A stretch of 64,000 nt of DNA from CAWBLP01 sp963721065 (GCA_963721065.1 CAVRHO010000009.1:310001-374000); one strand, 5' to 3'; positions 1-9,231 are shown, counted from the first letter of the stretch. Notes: generated by a model from the letters alone, not told the origin. Made by a program: numbers and translations.

Positions 1-14
1 GTGGAAATGCTCAT
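1..14 (-). CDS. Start of RND efflux pump permease (partial, runs off the window)
   Basis: An ATG on the minus strand lies 19 bases after the stop of the adaptor gene, and the only visible codons read M-S-I-S before the window ends. Many AcrB/MdtB-type RND permeases begin with a Met-(Ser/Asn)-Ile-Ser-like peptide, and the adaptor's position just upstream fits an adaptor-pump operon. The identity rests on gene order and four residues only, so it is inferred. Confidence 0.45.
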
Positions 15-33
15 GTGCAGCGCCCTGCCCTGC

Positions 34-1212
34 TCAGCCGCCGGATGCCGCCGGCGATCCGGCCTGCGCCGCACTGTGATTTCTCACCGTAACGCGCGCG
101 CCGTCCTGCAGACGGGAATGACCGTTGGTGACCACCGCCTGCCCCTCCTGCAGCCCCTGCGCGATGACGGCCAGCTTGCCGTCATCCCGCTCGATCTCCA
201 CCGCCCGGCGCTGGACCGTGGCGTCCGGCCCAACGACATAGACGTACAGGGCCTCTGGACCATGCTGCACGGCGACCGAGGGTACGGTCAGCACGTTCGC
301 CTCCGTTGTCAGCAGCAGGCGGGCGTTGACGAACTGCCCCGGCCAGAGCTGGTTTCGTCTGTTCGGAAACTCCGCCTTCAGGCGGATGGTGCCGGTGGCC
401 GGATCGATCGCATTGTCCGGTGTCAGCAGCGTGCCGCGATCCAGTTCAGTGGCGTCGTCATCGGCGAACGCCACCACCGGCAGCCGGCGCTGCGCCATCG
501 CGGCGTTCACCCGCGGCAGGTCCCGCTGCGGCAGGGTGAAGACCACGCTGATGGGATGGATCTGCGTCAGCGTCATGATGCCGGTGGGATCGCCGGGATG
601 TACCACATTGCCCGCATCCACCTTGCGCAGCCCAACCCGGCCGGCGAACGGCGCGGTGATGTAGCAGTAGCTGAGGTTCAGCCTGGCCGTCTCGACATCG
701 GCATCGTCCGCGGCGGTGACAGCCAGCAGCCGGCGCACCAGGGCCGCCTGGGTATCCACCTGCTGGCGGGAGGCGAAATCCCGCTTGGCCAGTGTGCTGT
801 AGCGCTCGAGATCGGCCTGGGAATTGGCAAGCTGTGCCTGGTCCTGCTGGCGCTTGGCCATGGCGGCGTTCAGCGCGGCCTGGAACGGGCGGGGGTCGAT
901 CACCGCGAGCAGGTCGCCCTGCTTCACCTCCTGCCCCTCGGCCACCGGGACCTGCATCAGCGTGCCGTCCACCCGGCTGCGCACGGTCACGGAATTGGCG
1001 GCCTGCACGGTGCCCAGGCCACGCAACCACACCGGCACGTCCTGGCGCTGGGCGGTCGCGACACTGACCGGCACCGCCGGGCCCGTCCGCCGTGCACCCG
1101 ACCCTGGCTGCGCGTGAAGTGGGGGACCAAGCGCCAGGGCGACCAGCATGGCGAACACCGCCGCAAGGCCGCACACGCCGCGCCACGCGGCACGGTCAAA
1201 CTGCCCGAGCAT
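34..1212 (-). CDS. RND efflux periplasmic adaptor (MdtA/AcrA-like membrane fusion protein)
   Basis: This is the periplasmic adaptor that bridges an inner-membrane RND pump and an outer-membrane channel. An N-terminal hydrophobic segment (about residues 10-33, ending near PPLHAQ) is the signal or anchor. The first lipoyl half follows, with the typical run VRSRVDGTL...EGQEVKQGD...IDPRPF, then a Gln/Ala-rich alpha-hairpin, the second lipoyl half (YCYITAPFAGRVG) and the beta-barrel and membrane-proximal domains. The ATG at 1212 gives 392 aa; a GTG 27 bases further upstream is also in frame. The downstream gene starts 19 bases after its stop, so adaptor and pump form one operon. The substrate cannot be told from the sequence; the closest general type is MdtA (multidrug). 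Confidence 0.9.
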   Translation of the reverse strand: MLGQFDRAAWRGVCGLAAVFAMLVALALGPPLHAQPGSGARRTGPAVPVSVATAQRQDVPVWLRGLGTVQAANSVTVRSRVDGTLMQVPVAEGQEVKQGDLLAVIDPRPFQAALNAAMAKRQQDQAQLANSQADLERYSTLAKRDFASRQQVDTQAALVRRLLAVTAADDADVETARLNLSYCYITAPFAGRVGLRKVDAGNVVHPGDPTGIMTLTQIHPISVVFTLPQRDLPRVNAAMAQRRLPVVAFADDDATELDRGTLLTPDNAIDPATGTIRLKAEFPNRRNQLWPGQFVNARLLLTTEANVLTVPSVAVQHGPEALYVYVVGPDATVQRRAVEIERDDGKLAVIAQGLQEGQAVVTNGHSRLQDGARVTVRNHSAAQAGSPAASGG

Positions 1213-2235
1213 GCTCCCAACCCGTCCTTCCCGGCTCACAGGTTCGCAGCTTTCGGCCGCGTCGCAGCGTTAGGCCCTCGCCAGCCCGGCGGCAGGCCTG
1301 GACACCGGGCAAGCGCGCCGTGTTTTGATATTGTTCATAATCCAGACCTGACGGCCAGCGCTAAAATCGCCACTGCCTGGCGTTGATCAAGAGACTGATA
1401 CAAGCCGTAACACGACAATGCGTGCGGGGCAGATATAGCGGAGGCGGTAACCCGGTCGATTGGCCGAAGCATGGCGTTGCCGCCCGCCGCCGGTGAAAGA
1501 GGGACCGGGCAGACATCTTCTTTCGGGAGTCCTCATGGATACGTGCCGGCGTCGTACCGCCCTGAGCATTCAGGCCAAATTCACAAATCCACGTCGCGTC
1601 AACGAGACGCTCACGTCAATGGCCGGCGACTGCCGGTCATCCACGTCTGAACAGAAGGCCCCCGGCACCAACCGCGTGGCGGTCGATTTCATGGATGGCC
1701 GGTCTGTATCCCGGCGGGAAACCTTGCTGTTGACGTCTGAGGAAAGTCAGAGGATATCCCGCCTTCGCCGTCAGTCCCGTCGAACGGCGGAGCACGCGAC
1801 ACACGCCATACCAATCCGTATTGAAAAAGACAGCTGTCCCGGATCTCCGCGGCCCGTGACTTTATCGTGATAAAATCGAACAGCGTGGTCGAAACACACT
1901 ATGATGCCGATGCATCGGCAAATCACCGATGGCAGGGCACAATGACGGAGCGCCCAAGTCTGGCGCTCCGCCTGTTATCGCCGCTGAGACAGGAAAACCG
2001 GCCATAGCTCAAATTACGGCCGGTCCAGTGCACCACGAATGCGCAGCGGCCTGAAGCCAACCCGTTCTGCGCACCGCGGGAAAACCGGAGGAATCGGAAT
2101 ACGATCGGACAGATGACCCGCCCGGCGCCCTTTCCCCTTTTCTGTGCAATACAGACCAGGGGAAAAATCCCGCGCCGGACGGCCGCCACCACATGCAAAC
2201 CGGACGTCCCGGTTCACGCTACGCCAGGACTTCTC
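1213..2235. other. About 1 kb intergenic stretch without a convincing gene
   Basis: No recognisable protein is coded here. A plus-strand frame at 1534-1870 (ATG after a weak GGGAG) could give 111 residues rich in Arg and Ser, but its codon use is mixed and no family is recognised. The stretch holds a copy-like fragment of the local ATGGCCGG...CATCCACGTC repeat near 1619-1650 and a GC-rich hairpin at 1946-1970. A short inverted repeat accggcc/ggccggt lies around 1996-2023. Confidence 0.5.
1946..1970. other. GC-rich perfect hairpin
   Basis: A 9-bp perfect stem, cggagcgcc / ggcgctccg, encloses a 7-base loop. No T run follows on either strand, so it is not a classical intrinsic terminator. It could be a transcript-end structure or part of a repeat. 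Confidence 0.4.
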
Positions 2236-2667
2236 TCAGCTCGCCGCAACGCGCTCGCTGCGGCGGCCCTTGCGCGTCGTTGCCGCACCCTTGCGCCCCA
2301 ACCCGATCTTCCGCGCCAGCGCCGAACGCCGTTCCGCATAGCTCGGCGCCACCATCGGATAATCGTGCGGCAGCGAAAACATCTCGCGATACTCGCTGAT
2401 CGACAGATTATGGTCGGTCTGCAGGTGGCGCTTCAGGATCTTGAAGTTGTCGCCACAGACCAGGCAGACAATGTGATCCTCGAAGACCGAGCGCTTCACC
2501 GGAACGGCCGGTTCCGGCTTCACCGGCTGCGCCGGCTCCTGGCCGACAGTGGACAGCGTTTCGCATATCTGGCGGATCAGCCCCGGCAACTCCTCGCTCG
2601 GTACGTTGTTGTTTCCGACATGGGCGCTGACGATCTGCGCGGCCAAGCCAAGTATCCTTTCGTCCAT
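2236..2667 (-). CDS. mucR: MucR/Ros family zinc-finger transcriptional regulator
   Basis: The product is a 143-aa DNA-binding regulator of the MucR/Ros family, which in alphaproteobacteria controls exopolysaccharide, motility and cell-surface genes. The family zinc finger is visible as C68-x2-C71-x9-H81-x4-H86, followed by the conserved SISEYREMF(S)LP and YAERRSALARKIGLGRK segments. The start at 2667 is preceded by a good ribosome site (GAGGAA about 5 bases upstream). An in-frame ATG upstream exists, but the extra 89 residues do not resemble the family. It stands alone, divergent from nothing obvious. Which member of the family it is (MucR, Ros, RosAR) cannot be settled here. Confidence 0.92.
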   Translation of the reverse strand: MDERILGLAAQIVSAHVGNNNVPSEELPGLIRQICETLSTVGQEPAQPVKPEPAVPVKRSVFEDHIVCLVCGDNFKILKRHLQTDHNLSISEYREMFSLPHDYPMVAPSYAERRSALARKIGLGRKGAATTRKGRRSERVAAS

Positions 2668-2794
2668 ATTTCCTCTTCCCCAACACTGGAATGGGTCAAC
2701 ACTGAATTCGCTTCTTATATCGTTGTTGATTAGCAGGCCAGGGGGCAGATGATGAAAAAGGGCGGCTTGACACCGGAATTTACGAATTTTTCTG

Positions 2795-3226
2795 TCAGTA
2801 TGCGTCCCGCCGCACGGTTTCGACGGTTGTGACCGCGTCCCCGGCAGGATGTACGACGATAGTCGGCAGCGAATCGGAGGCCTTGCCGGTCGCGACTGTC
2901 CCCGCCGGCGAATCGACTGCGTCAGGAAAGACAATGCTCAGGTTGGTCAACTCCGGCGCCAGCCAGGCCGCGACGCTTCGCTCCAGCTCACGCATCAGCG
3001 CACGGTTGAACCGCACCACCTTGGCGGCCGGTGATGCCGCCTTGGCACGCGGCCGTTCCTGCGCCTGCACGGGCGGTGGCAGCGGGGGAGGCGGCGGCAG
3101 CCGGACCGGCGCCATCACCGGCTGCGCCGTCCGCAGCCGGTCCGGCGAGGGCACGGTGGCAGTGCACCCGGCCACCAGCACAACGGCGGCCAGCAGAGGA
3201 GCAGCCACCTGGGAGGCGGATACCAA
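2795..3226 (-). CDS. Predicted lipoprotein with proline-rich linker, function unknown
   Basis: A hydrophobic stretch ending in LVAGC gives a lipobox, so the protein is probably lipidated and exported. After the cysteine comes a proline-rich linker (about residues 38-58, PPPPPLPPP), then a roughly 85-residue C-terminal part with no recognised family. The start is uncertain. The TTG at 3226 gives 143 aa and a short signal lacking an obvious basic residue; a GTG at 3319 or an ATG at 3466 would add a longer N-terminus that includes arginines. It is divergent from the unknown gene at 3499. Confidence 0.55.
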   Translation of the reverse strand: MVSASQVAAPLLAAVVLVAGCTATVPSPDRLRTAQPVMAPVRLPPPPPLPPPVQAQERPRAKAASPAAKVVRFNRALMRELERSVAAWLAPELTNLSIVFPDAVDSPAGTVATGKASDSLPTIVVHPAGDAVTTVETVRRDAY

Positions 3227-3498
3227 CCGCCACGCGCACCACGGAACGCCCGGCCGCGGTGCACTGCCGGGATGCCCCGTGGACCGACCAGACAGAGAGA
3301 TGTGGCTTTCGAGAGTCACCCTGCGGCCCTCGGCCCGATTGCGCCACGACAGCCCCGCCCCCGCCCGCTGTCCGGGTTCGACCTCACCTGAACGCTGCGA
3401 AGTGAAACCGGTTGCATCCGCCTGGTTCCCTTGAAGTGCAACGCCTGCGCAACCCGACCGGCGCAATAATCATCCCGCGACAGGACGTAAGCAGAGGC

Positions 3499-3990
3499 AT
3501 GGATTCGGAAGCGGCAATCGTGTTTCTTACTTTCCCACCGCGCAGCCTGGGCGATGGTGAACGGGAGACGGTGCGCCGTTGGCTAGCCGGCACCAGTGAT
3601 ATCGCGGCTGCCTATGCCAGCGAACGCCGCGGCGACGATCCCGCCCACTACCGAAGGATCGTCATTGTCGAGGCCGGCAGTCAACGGCCAAACTACCTGG
3701 TGCATTGCCCGGACGGCACGAACATGTGGCTGGTGACCACACTGGCCGAGCGCGAGAGCGTACGGGTGTATCAGAGTTTGCAGGCGGCGCTGAACGCTAT
3801 CCGGCCGGCACTCGAGGGACCGGACGACGAAAAGCGGCGGGAGCCGCCAGACTGGATGGGGCGCGGTTCGTCTGCGCCGGCGCGGACTAACGCCGGGCCA
3901 GCACGAACAGCCGCCGGAATGGCAGCAGCGTCGCTCCGTCCGCGCGTCGTGGATAGTGCGGTCGGAGCGCCTCGGCGTAGGCGGCCCTGA
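3499..3990 (+). CDS. Hypothetical protein
   Basis: The 163-residue product has no recognised family. The first 125 or so residues (start M-D-S-E-A, then ERRGDDPAHYRRIVIVEAG and NMWLVTTLAERESVRVYQSLQ) have a composition typical of a real soluble protein. The last 35 residues are Ala/Arg/Pro rich and lie over the 3' end of the convergent methyltransferase gene (overlap 3887-3990), so the true functional part may end earlier. The ATG at 3499 follows a weak GCAGAGG site. Confidence 0.5.
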   Translation: MDSEAAIVFLTFPPRSLGDGERETVRRWLAGTSDIAAAYASERRGDDPAHYRRIVIVEAGSQRPNYLVHCPDGTNMWLVTTLAERESVRVYQSLQAALNAIRPALEGPDDEKRREPPDWMGRGSSAPARTNAGPARTAAGMAAASLRPRVVDSAVGAPRRRRP

Positions 3991-4669
3991 ACCCGGCCTG
4001 CTGATCGGGCGGCAGCCGGTCGAGGAACGGCCGCAGGCTGCTGCCCGAGGCCCACTGCACCACGGCGTCCTCGCCCGACAGCACGTGCAGGTAGGTCGTC
4101 TCCCAGATGTCCAGGCTGTCCGCCAGCGGGCGCAGCAGATCGTAATACGCGCCCGGGCTGAGAATATCCCGCGCAAACCCCGCATCCCGCAGCCGCTCGG
4201 CCCAGGGCCCGGTCTGCGACACCTCGATCTGCAACCGGCGCAGCGGCGCGTCGTGCATCGCCGGCATCTGCACCGCCAGCACGCCCCCGGACGGCAGCAG
4301 CGACATCAGGCGCGGGAACAGCGTCGGGTGATCGCTGACCCAGTGCAGCGCGGCATTGGAATAGATCAGCTCGGGCGCCGGGCCGTCCGGCACCCAGGTG
4401 GAAAAGTCAGCCTGCACGAAGCGGCAGTCGGGCGCCGCGTCGCGCGCCTTGGCCAGCATCGCCTCGGACCCGTCCACCCCCAGCACATCGGCCTGCGGGA
4501 ATCGCTGCTTCAGGATGGTGGTGACGTTACCAGGCCCGCAGCCAAGGTCCACCACGCGGTCGGGCGCCTGCAGCGGGACCTGCGCCAGCAGGTCCAGCGC
4601 CGGGCGCAGGCGCTGCCCGGAGAAGCGCAGATACTGGCCCGGGTCCCAACTGGATGCGGCGATGGCCAT
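3887..4669 (-). CDS. tam: Trans-aconitate 2-methyltransferase
   Basis: A cytosolic SAM-dependent methyltransferase that esterifies trans-aconitate, a by-product of the citric-acid-cycle intermediate cis-aconitate. At 260 aa it has the family length. It opens with the family signature SSWDPGQYLRFSGQRLRPALD, followed by SAM motif I (VVDLGCGPGNVT, about residues 39-50), the acidic loop GVDGSEAM, and the Tam-like ALHWVSDH and GVLAVQMP motifs. IWETTYLH and the C-terminal LLPFRRLFVLARR also match E. coli Tam as I recall it. It starts one base after the stop of the small membrane protein gene, so the two are co-transcribed. Confidence 0.93.
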   Translation of the reverse strand: MAIAASSWDPGQYLRFSGQRLRPALDLLAQVPLQAPDRVVDLGCGPGNVTTILKQRFPQADVLGVDGSEAMLAKARDAAPDCRFVQADFSTWVPDGPAPELIYSNAALHWVSDHPTLFPRLMSLLPSGGVLAVQMPAMHDAPLRRLQIEVSQTGPWAERLRDAGFARDILSPGAYYDLLRPLADSLDIWETTYLHVLSGEDAVVQWASGSSLRPFLDRLPPDQQAGFRAAYAEALRPHYPRRADGATLLPFRRLFVLARR

Positions 4670-4670
4670 C

Positions 4671-4856
4671 TCAGCGCTCGGCGTCCACGCGATCGAAATG
4701 CTGCTTGATCTGGACGAACCCGTAGATCATGGCGGCGCCCGCGATGACCAGGCCAATGCCGTAGGCGGCCCCGGCCCGCGGCGCGGAGGCATAGAACAGG
4801 CCGCCCAGCCCGACCAGCACCGTCAACAGCAGCGTCAGCCATTCGCGCAACGTCAT
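4671..4856 (-). CDS. Small two-helix membrane protein
   Basis: The 61-residue product has two predicted membrane helices (about residues 7-20 and 27-47) and a charged C-terminus (QIKQHFDRVDAER). The start at 4856 is favoured by GAGGGG located 6 bases upstream; an in-frame ATG 15 bases earlier is less well placed. Its stop is directly next to the start of tam. Function unknown. Confidence 0.65.
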   Translation of the reverse strand: MTLREWLTLLLTVLVGLGGLFYASAPRAGAAYGIGLVIAGAAMIYGFVQIKQHFDRVDAER

Positions 4857-4948
4857 GGACAGCCCCTCCAACGTGTCTTGTCAGCCCTATAGCGGCGGGC
4901 ACACGGGGGGCGCAACGCCAAGGGCCGGTGCGATCGGTGCCGCCGTCC

Positions 4949-5503
4949 CTACAGTCCGCCGCTGCCTTCCATACCCCTGGTGCCGCGTGGATCGACCGGT
5001 GGATTGCCGGCCGGCGATCCCAGCGGTGCGGCGCCCTGCCGGTGCCAGGCGTCCAGCGCCCAGCGGACCGAGGGAAAGGCGATGGAATCCCAGGGGATGC
5101 TTTCCCAGGGGAACATCCGCACCTCCAGGCTTTCCGGCCCGGGTGCGAAGCGCGGCTGGCCGCCACGGAAGCGGGCACGGTAGATCACCTGCACCTGGCC
5201 GATCCGGGCGATGCTGAACACGCCCAGGATGCCGTCGAGCTCGATATCGGCCTGCGCCTCCTCCATGGCTTCGCGGGCGGCGCCTTCCTCGACGGTTTCG
5301 CCGAGCTCCAGGTAGCCGGCGGGCAGTGTCCAGTAGCCGTGGCGCGGCGGAATGGCGCGGCGGCACATCAGTACCGCGCCGTCGGCGACAACCACCGAAC
5401 CGACGACGACCTTGGGGTTCTCATAGGCGATATGCCCGCAATCCGGGCAAATGAGGCGTTCGCGGTTATCGCCTTCCGGGATGCGGCGGACAAAGTCGGG
5501 CAT
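4949..5503 (-). CDS. Nudix hydrolase with N-terminal zinc-ribbon-like segment
   Basis: A pyrophosphohydrolase of the Nudix superfamily, cleaving nucleoside-diphosphate-linked compounds. The Nudix box is complete apart from a Gly-to-Ala change near its end: G-x5-E-x7-REAMEEAQAD (starting at GYLELGETVEEG). The N-terminus carries ICPDCGHIAYENPKVVVG, the Nudix_N_2-type element seen in ADP-ribose/NADH-pyrophosphatase-like members. The start M-P-D-F-V at 5503 gives 184 aa; an ATG 36 bases upstream is possible. The substrate is not determinable, although the family often hydrolyses ADP-ribose. Confidence 0.88.
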   Translation of the reverse strand: MPDFVRRIPEGDNRERLICPDCGHIAYENPKVVVGSVVVADGAVLMCRRAIPPRHGYWTLPAGYLELGETVEEGAAREAMEEAQADIELDGILGVFSIARIGQVQVIYRARFRGGQPRFAPGPESLEVRMFPWESIPWDSIAFPSVRWALDAWHRQGAAPLGSPAGNPPVDPRGTRGMEGSGGL

Positions 5504-5583
5504 GGGCGGCAGGGTGCCGGTTTGTCGGCGCCGCTTCAATCCCCGGCACGGTCATCCCCGGGCACGGTCATCCCCGGGGACGG

Positions 5584-5799
5584 TCAGACCGAGACATCCA
5601 CCAGGGACCCGCGCGGCAGGATGCGCGGCCCGCCCGGATCGGGACGCGGCGGCGTCGGGGCGGATGGTGGCGGGATCCGCACCGGCGGCGCGGCGCCTGT
5701 CCCCGTCGGGCCCGGAGCGCGGACGGGCATGACCGGACCGTGCGCCGGCGCGGGCGGGATCGACCCGGAAAATGCGCTCAGTGAGGCGATCGACAACAT
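5584..5799 (-). CDS. Short proline-rich hypothetical protein
   Basis: A 71-residue open frame starting M-L-S-I-A-S-L-S-A-F. It is rich in Pro, Gly and Ala and ends in the non-random-looking GGPRILPRGSLVDVSV. No family or membrane segment is recognised. Support is composition only, and there is no strong ribosome site. Confidence 0.4.
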   Translation of the reverse strand: MLSIASLSAFSGSIPPAPAHGPVMPVRAPGPTGTGAAPPVRIPPPSAPTPPRPDPGGPRILPRGSLVDVSV

Positions 5800-6258
5800 G
5801 CCGGCATGATCGCGCGAAACGGTTAAGCTTCGGTCAATGGCGGGCCTGCGCGGGACACGCGCCGAAGCCCGATCCGCGTTGGAGCAGCCCTGTACGCGTT
5901 GGCGATGGACATGCAACTCCAGACCTTCATGTCATGGCCGGACCTGGCCATCGACACCCGAACAATCGGGTCGGCGTGCGACGGAACACGCCTTGTCGGG
6001 GCTAGATGGCAGGGTCAAGCCCGGACGTGACCCGCTGGGGCGGCGATTGTCCGCACTGTTGTAACGCCCCTGGGGCGAAGGCCCGCGATCCAAATCCTGT
6101 CCCGCCATGACCGCGGGCGATTGCGGTACAACGGGTCGAGCCGGGCGAATTCACGCCAGTGTGGTGCTGTTTTTCTTCTACCCCTATGTTCCGCCATGGT
6201 AAAAATCCGCGGAACAGCAGCGCGACGATTCTGTGCGACGGAACGAAGGGAAACGTCC
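5800..6258. other. Intergenic region with dispersed palindromic repeat fragments
   Basis: No gene was recognised. Between about 5928 and 6035 are several pieces of the local repeat family (tcatggccggacctggccatc, aacaatcgggtcgg, atggcagggtcaagcccggacgtgac). These resemble the short palindromic repeats scattered through alphaproteobacterial intergenic DNA. The 3' part is the leader of the cytochrome gene. Confidence 0.5.
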
Positions 6259-9231
6259 ATGCAGCATCACGCCCGCCTGTGGCGCTTCCCGGCCGTAGTC
6301 CTGGCGACACTGATGGCGCTCACCGCGCCATTGCGCGCGGCAAGCCGCTGCGACGACGCGCAGGCCACCCCGCAGATTCCCACCGACCCCGCACTGTGCG
6401 CCCGGCTCGACCCGATCGTGCGCAAGCCGAGTGCCCTGCCGCTGGACAAGTATGAGGAAGCGCTGAACCAGTACGTGTCGGCGATGTGCCATCGCAATGT
6501 CGCGGCCGGCTGGAAGATGGACAAGACCGTGCGCGACACCGGTCCGTTCGTCGCCTCGCTGGTCAACGGCAAGTGGACCGGCACCTATTATGGCACCCAC
6601 GCACCGGTGATCATCTGGTACTCGCCCAGGATGGTCGCCTGGCTGCGCGCCAACCGGCCGGAGGGTCATGCCGCCCCGGCCAAACCCGCGCCGATCCCGG
6701 ACGGGGCGATGATGGTGAAGGAGATGTACAGCCCGGCACCCGCCGCGGCCTGCCGCATCGACAACCTGCTGCGGCTGCGGCCGGATACGCAGGGCATGGC
6801 GGTGATGGTGCGCGACAGCGCCGCCGCGCGGGACGGCTGGTTCTGGGCCGCCGTCGGCTGGAAAGGCTGGCAGCCGGACTGGCCGCCGCCGGCCAGCAAC
6901 TCCCCGTCGCAGTCCGGGTTCGGCCAGTACTGCACCAACTGCCACGCCTCCGCCACGGACAACCAGACCTTCGCCAGCCTGTCCAACATCAAGGGGGAGC
7001 CTGGCACGTTCCTGTCGTTCCTCAGCCAGGACTTCTACCAGTTCCAGTCCGACCAGGTGTTCACCCATTTCAGCCAGATCCTGCCGCACGACCGGCTGCG
7101 GATGGAGGCGCGGCGACGCCTTATGGCGGCCCCGCCGCCACGCCCCAATCCCGATTTCCTGCAGGCACTCGGACAGCCGGGCGGGATGCCGGACATCAGC
7201 CACCCGGGCCTGACAATGCCGTCGCAGAGCTTCGACCACGTCTGGATCCCGGGCGACGGTCCGAACCCGGCCAGCACCTTCGTCACCTCGGACCAGTGCG
7301 TCGGCTGCCACACCGCGGGCGGGACGGGGCTGCAATACGAGATGACCACCCCGGCCCCCGACGGCAGGCTGGCGAACCTGTCGCCCTTCGGCACCTGGCG
7401 CACCAGCCCGATGGGACTGGCCGGGCGCGACCCCATCTTCTTCGCCCAGCTTGCCAGCGAGGTGCAGACCTTCCATCCCGACACCTCACCACAGGTGCAG
7501 GACACCTGCCTGGGCTGCCACGGCATTCTGGGCCAGCGGCAGCAGGCGATCGACAGCGGCCCGGTGCCCGCGCCGTGCCCGGATTTCCTGCGCCAGACCA
7601 TGAACGCGGTGCCGTTCCCCGATAACAACCCGACAGCCAGCCGCGCGCCGCTGGGTGCCCTGGCGCGGGACGGCGTCTCCTGCACCGCCTGCCACCGTAT
7701 GGTGCTGGGCCGCGCGGCGACCGCGAAGTTCCAGGATGCGCCGCAGAACCGCTGCGTTCGGCAGCGGCAGCAGGCGCTGAATCCCGGCACCACCGGCTTC
7801 GCCCGCACCTTCACCGGCAGCTTCCTGGTTGGCGCCAGCGACCAGTTGGTGGGTCCCTTCAAGGACCCGAAGCCCAAGCCGATGCAGCACACCCTGGGCA
7901 TTACGCCCGTCGCCGGCAGCAACATCACCAACTCGGAAGCATGCGGCACCTGCCACACGGTGCACCTGCCGGTGCAGCAGGGCACCAGCACGCCGGCGCA
8001 TACCTACGAGCAGACCACCTATCCGGAATGGGCATTCAGCGCCTACCGCACCGGCGTAACGCCGGACGGCAAGCTCCCCTTCGGCGCCGGGTCGCGCGCG
8101 CAGTCCTGCCAGGCCTGCCACATGCCGAACACCGACAGCTCCGGCGCCCCGTTCCGCAGCAAGATCGCCGGCATCCAGGAGCACAGCAATTTCCCGCAGG
8201 TGGAGAACGGCCTGCCCGCCACCGACATCGACCTTCCCGTCCGCACCGGTTTCGCTCGCCATACGCTGGTAGGACTGAACGTCTTCCTGATCGACATGGC
8301 GTCCCAGTTCAGCAGCGTGCTGGGCATTGCGACCCAGGACCCGATGCTGGGGTCGATGGGCGTGCCGCCGCTCGACCTCACGCGGGAAGCCATGCTCGAC
8401 CAGGCCGCGCACCGTTCGGCGGCCATCCGCGTGGGCAATGTGCGTACGGACGACGGATCGCTGAAGGCGACGGTGACGGTGGTGAACAAGTCCGGCCACA
8501 AGCTGCCCTCCGGCGTGGGCTTCCGTCGCGCGTTCATCGACTTCCGTGTGCTGGACGCCGGCGGCAGGACACTGTGGGAGTCCGGCCGCACCAACGCCGC
8601 CGGTGTCATCGTCGATCAGCGCGGAACACCGATCACCGGTGAGCTGTGGTGGAAGCCGCACTGCGCCGGTCGCCTGAGCCAGCCGCACCAGCCACACTAC
8701 CAGGAGATCACCCGGCAGGATCAGGCCGAGATCTACCAGGAACTGGTCACCGCGCCCCCGGCGAAAGGGCCCGCGCATTGCGGTCCCGGCGCACCCGCGA
8801 CCGGTGCGCTGACCACCAGCTTCCTGTCGATCTGCGGCAAGCTGAAGGACAACCGCCTGCTGCCCGATGGCTTCCTGCCGTTGCCGCAGCGGATCGCCAT
8901 CGCGCGCGCCCTGGGCGCCGGCGCGGACATGGCCGAGGACACCAATGCCGTGGGCGTTGGTAACGATCCGGATTACCGGAGCGGCGGGGGTGATTCATTG
9001 CGTTACCGAATTCCGCTGACTGCGTTCAGTGGGCAGCCGGCCTCGGTCGTGGCGACGCTGTACTATCAGGCCACGCCGCCCTTCTACCTCCAGGACCGGT
9101 TCTGCACGGCGCACGGTCCCGATCGGGACCGCCTGGCGTGGCTGGCGAGCGCGCTGAAGCTGAAGGACACGCCGGCCGCGGACTGGAAGCTGCGCCTGGT
9201 GAGCAGCGGGCCGGTGGAGGTCGGGCGGTAG
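6259..9231 (+). CDS. Secreted multihaem cytochrome c with P460-like N-terminal domain
   Basis: A 990-aa exported cytochrome. The N-terminus is a Sec signal peptide (basic start, hydrophobic core to about residue 29, cut near LRAASR). Six CxxCH haem-binding motifs are visible: CTNCH (about 224), CVGCH (346), CLGCH (416), CTACH (474), CGTCH (561) and CQACH (616). The first lies in a segment (VKEMYSP..., DGWFWAA..., GFGQYCTNCHAS) that resembles the cytochrome P460 family. The last 350 or so residues have no haem motif and look like a beta-rich domain (LKATVTVVNKSGHKLPSGVGFR). The role is probably periplasmic electron transfer or oxidation of an unknown substrate. The ATG at 6259 is chosen because it begins the signal peptide. 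No cytochrome maturation genes are nearby. Confidence 0.85.
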   Translation: MQHHARLWRFPAVVLATLMALTAPLRAASRCDDAQATPQIPTDPALCARLDPIVRKPSALPLDKYEEALNQYVSAMCHRNVAAGWKMDKTVRDTGPFVASLVNGKWTGTYYGTHAPVIIWYSPRMVAWLRANRPEGHAAPAKPAPIPDGAMMVKEMYSPAPAAACRIDNLLRLRPDTQGMAVMVRDSAAARDGWFWAAVGWKGWQPDWPPPASNSPSQSGFGQYCTNCHASATDNQTFASLSNIKGEPGTFLSFLSQDFYQFQSDQVFTHFSQILPHDRLRMEARRRLMAAPPPRPNPDFLQALGQPGGMPDISHPGLTMPSQSFDHVWIPGDGPNPASTFVTSDQCVGCHTAGGTGLQYEMTTPAPDGRLANLSPFGTWRTSPMGLAGRDPIFFAQLASEVQTFHPDTSPQVQDTCLGCHGILGQRQQAIDSGPVPAPCPDFLRQTMNAVPFPDNNPTASRAPLGALARDGVSCTACHRMVLGRAATAKFQDAPQNRCVRQRQQALNPGTTGFARTFTGSFLVGASDQLVGPFKDPKPKPMQHTLGITPVAGSNITNSEACGTCHTVHLPVQQGTSTPAHTYEQTTYPEWAFSAYRTGVTPDGKLPFGAGSRAQSCQACHMPNTDSSGAPFRSKIAGIQEHSNFPQVENGLPATDIDLPVRTGFARHTLVGLNVFLIDMASQFSSVLGIATQDPMLGSMGVPPLDLTREAMLDQAAHRSAAIRVGNVRTDDGSLKATVTVVNKSGHKLPSGVGFRRAFIDFRVLDAGGRTLWESGRTNAAGVIVDQRGTPITGELWWKPHCAGRLSQPHQPHYQEITRQDQAEIYQELVTAPPAKGPAHCGPGAPATGALTTSFLSICGKLKDNRLLPDGFLPLPQRIAIARALGAGADMAEDTNAVGVGNDPDYRSGGGDSLRYRIPLTAFSGQPASVVATLYYQATPPFYLQDRFCTAHGPDRDRLAWLASALKLKDTPAADWKLRLVSSGPVEVGR

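Noticed and set aside
1534..1870. Possible 111-codon plus-strand gene upstream of the hairpin
   Set aside because: The GGGAG site is weak and the Arg/Ser-rich product is unlike any family; not strong enough to call.
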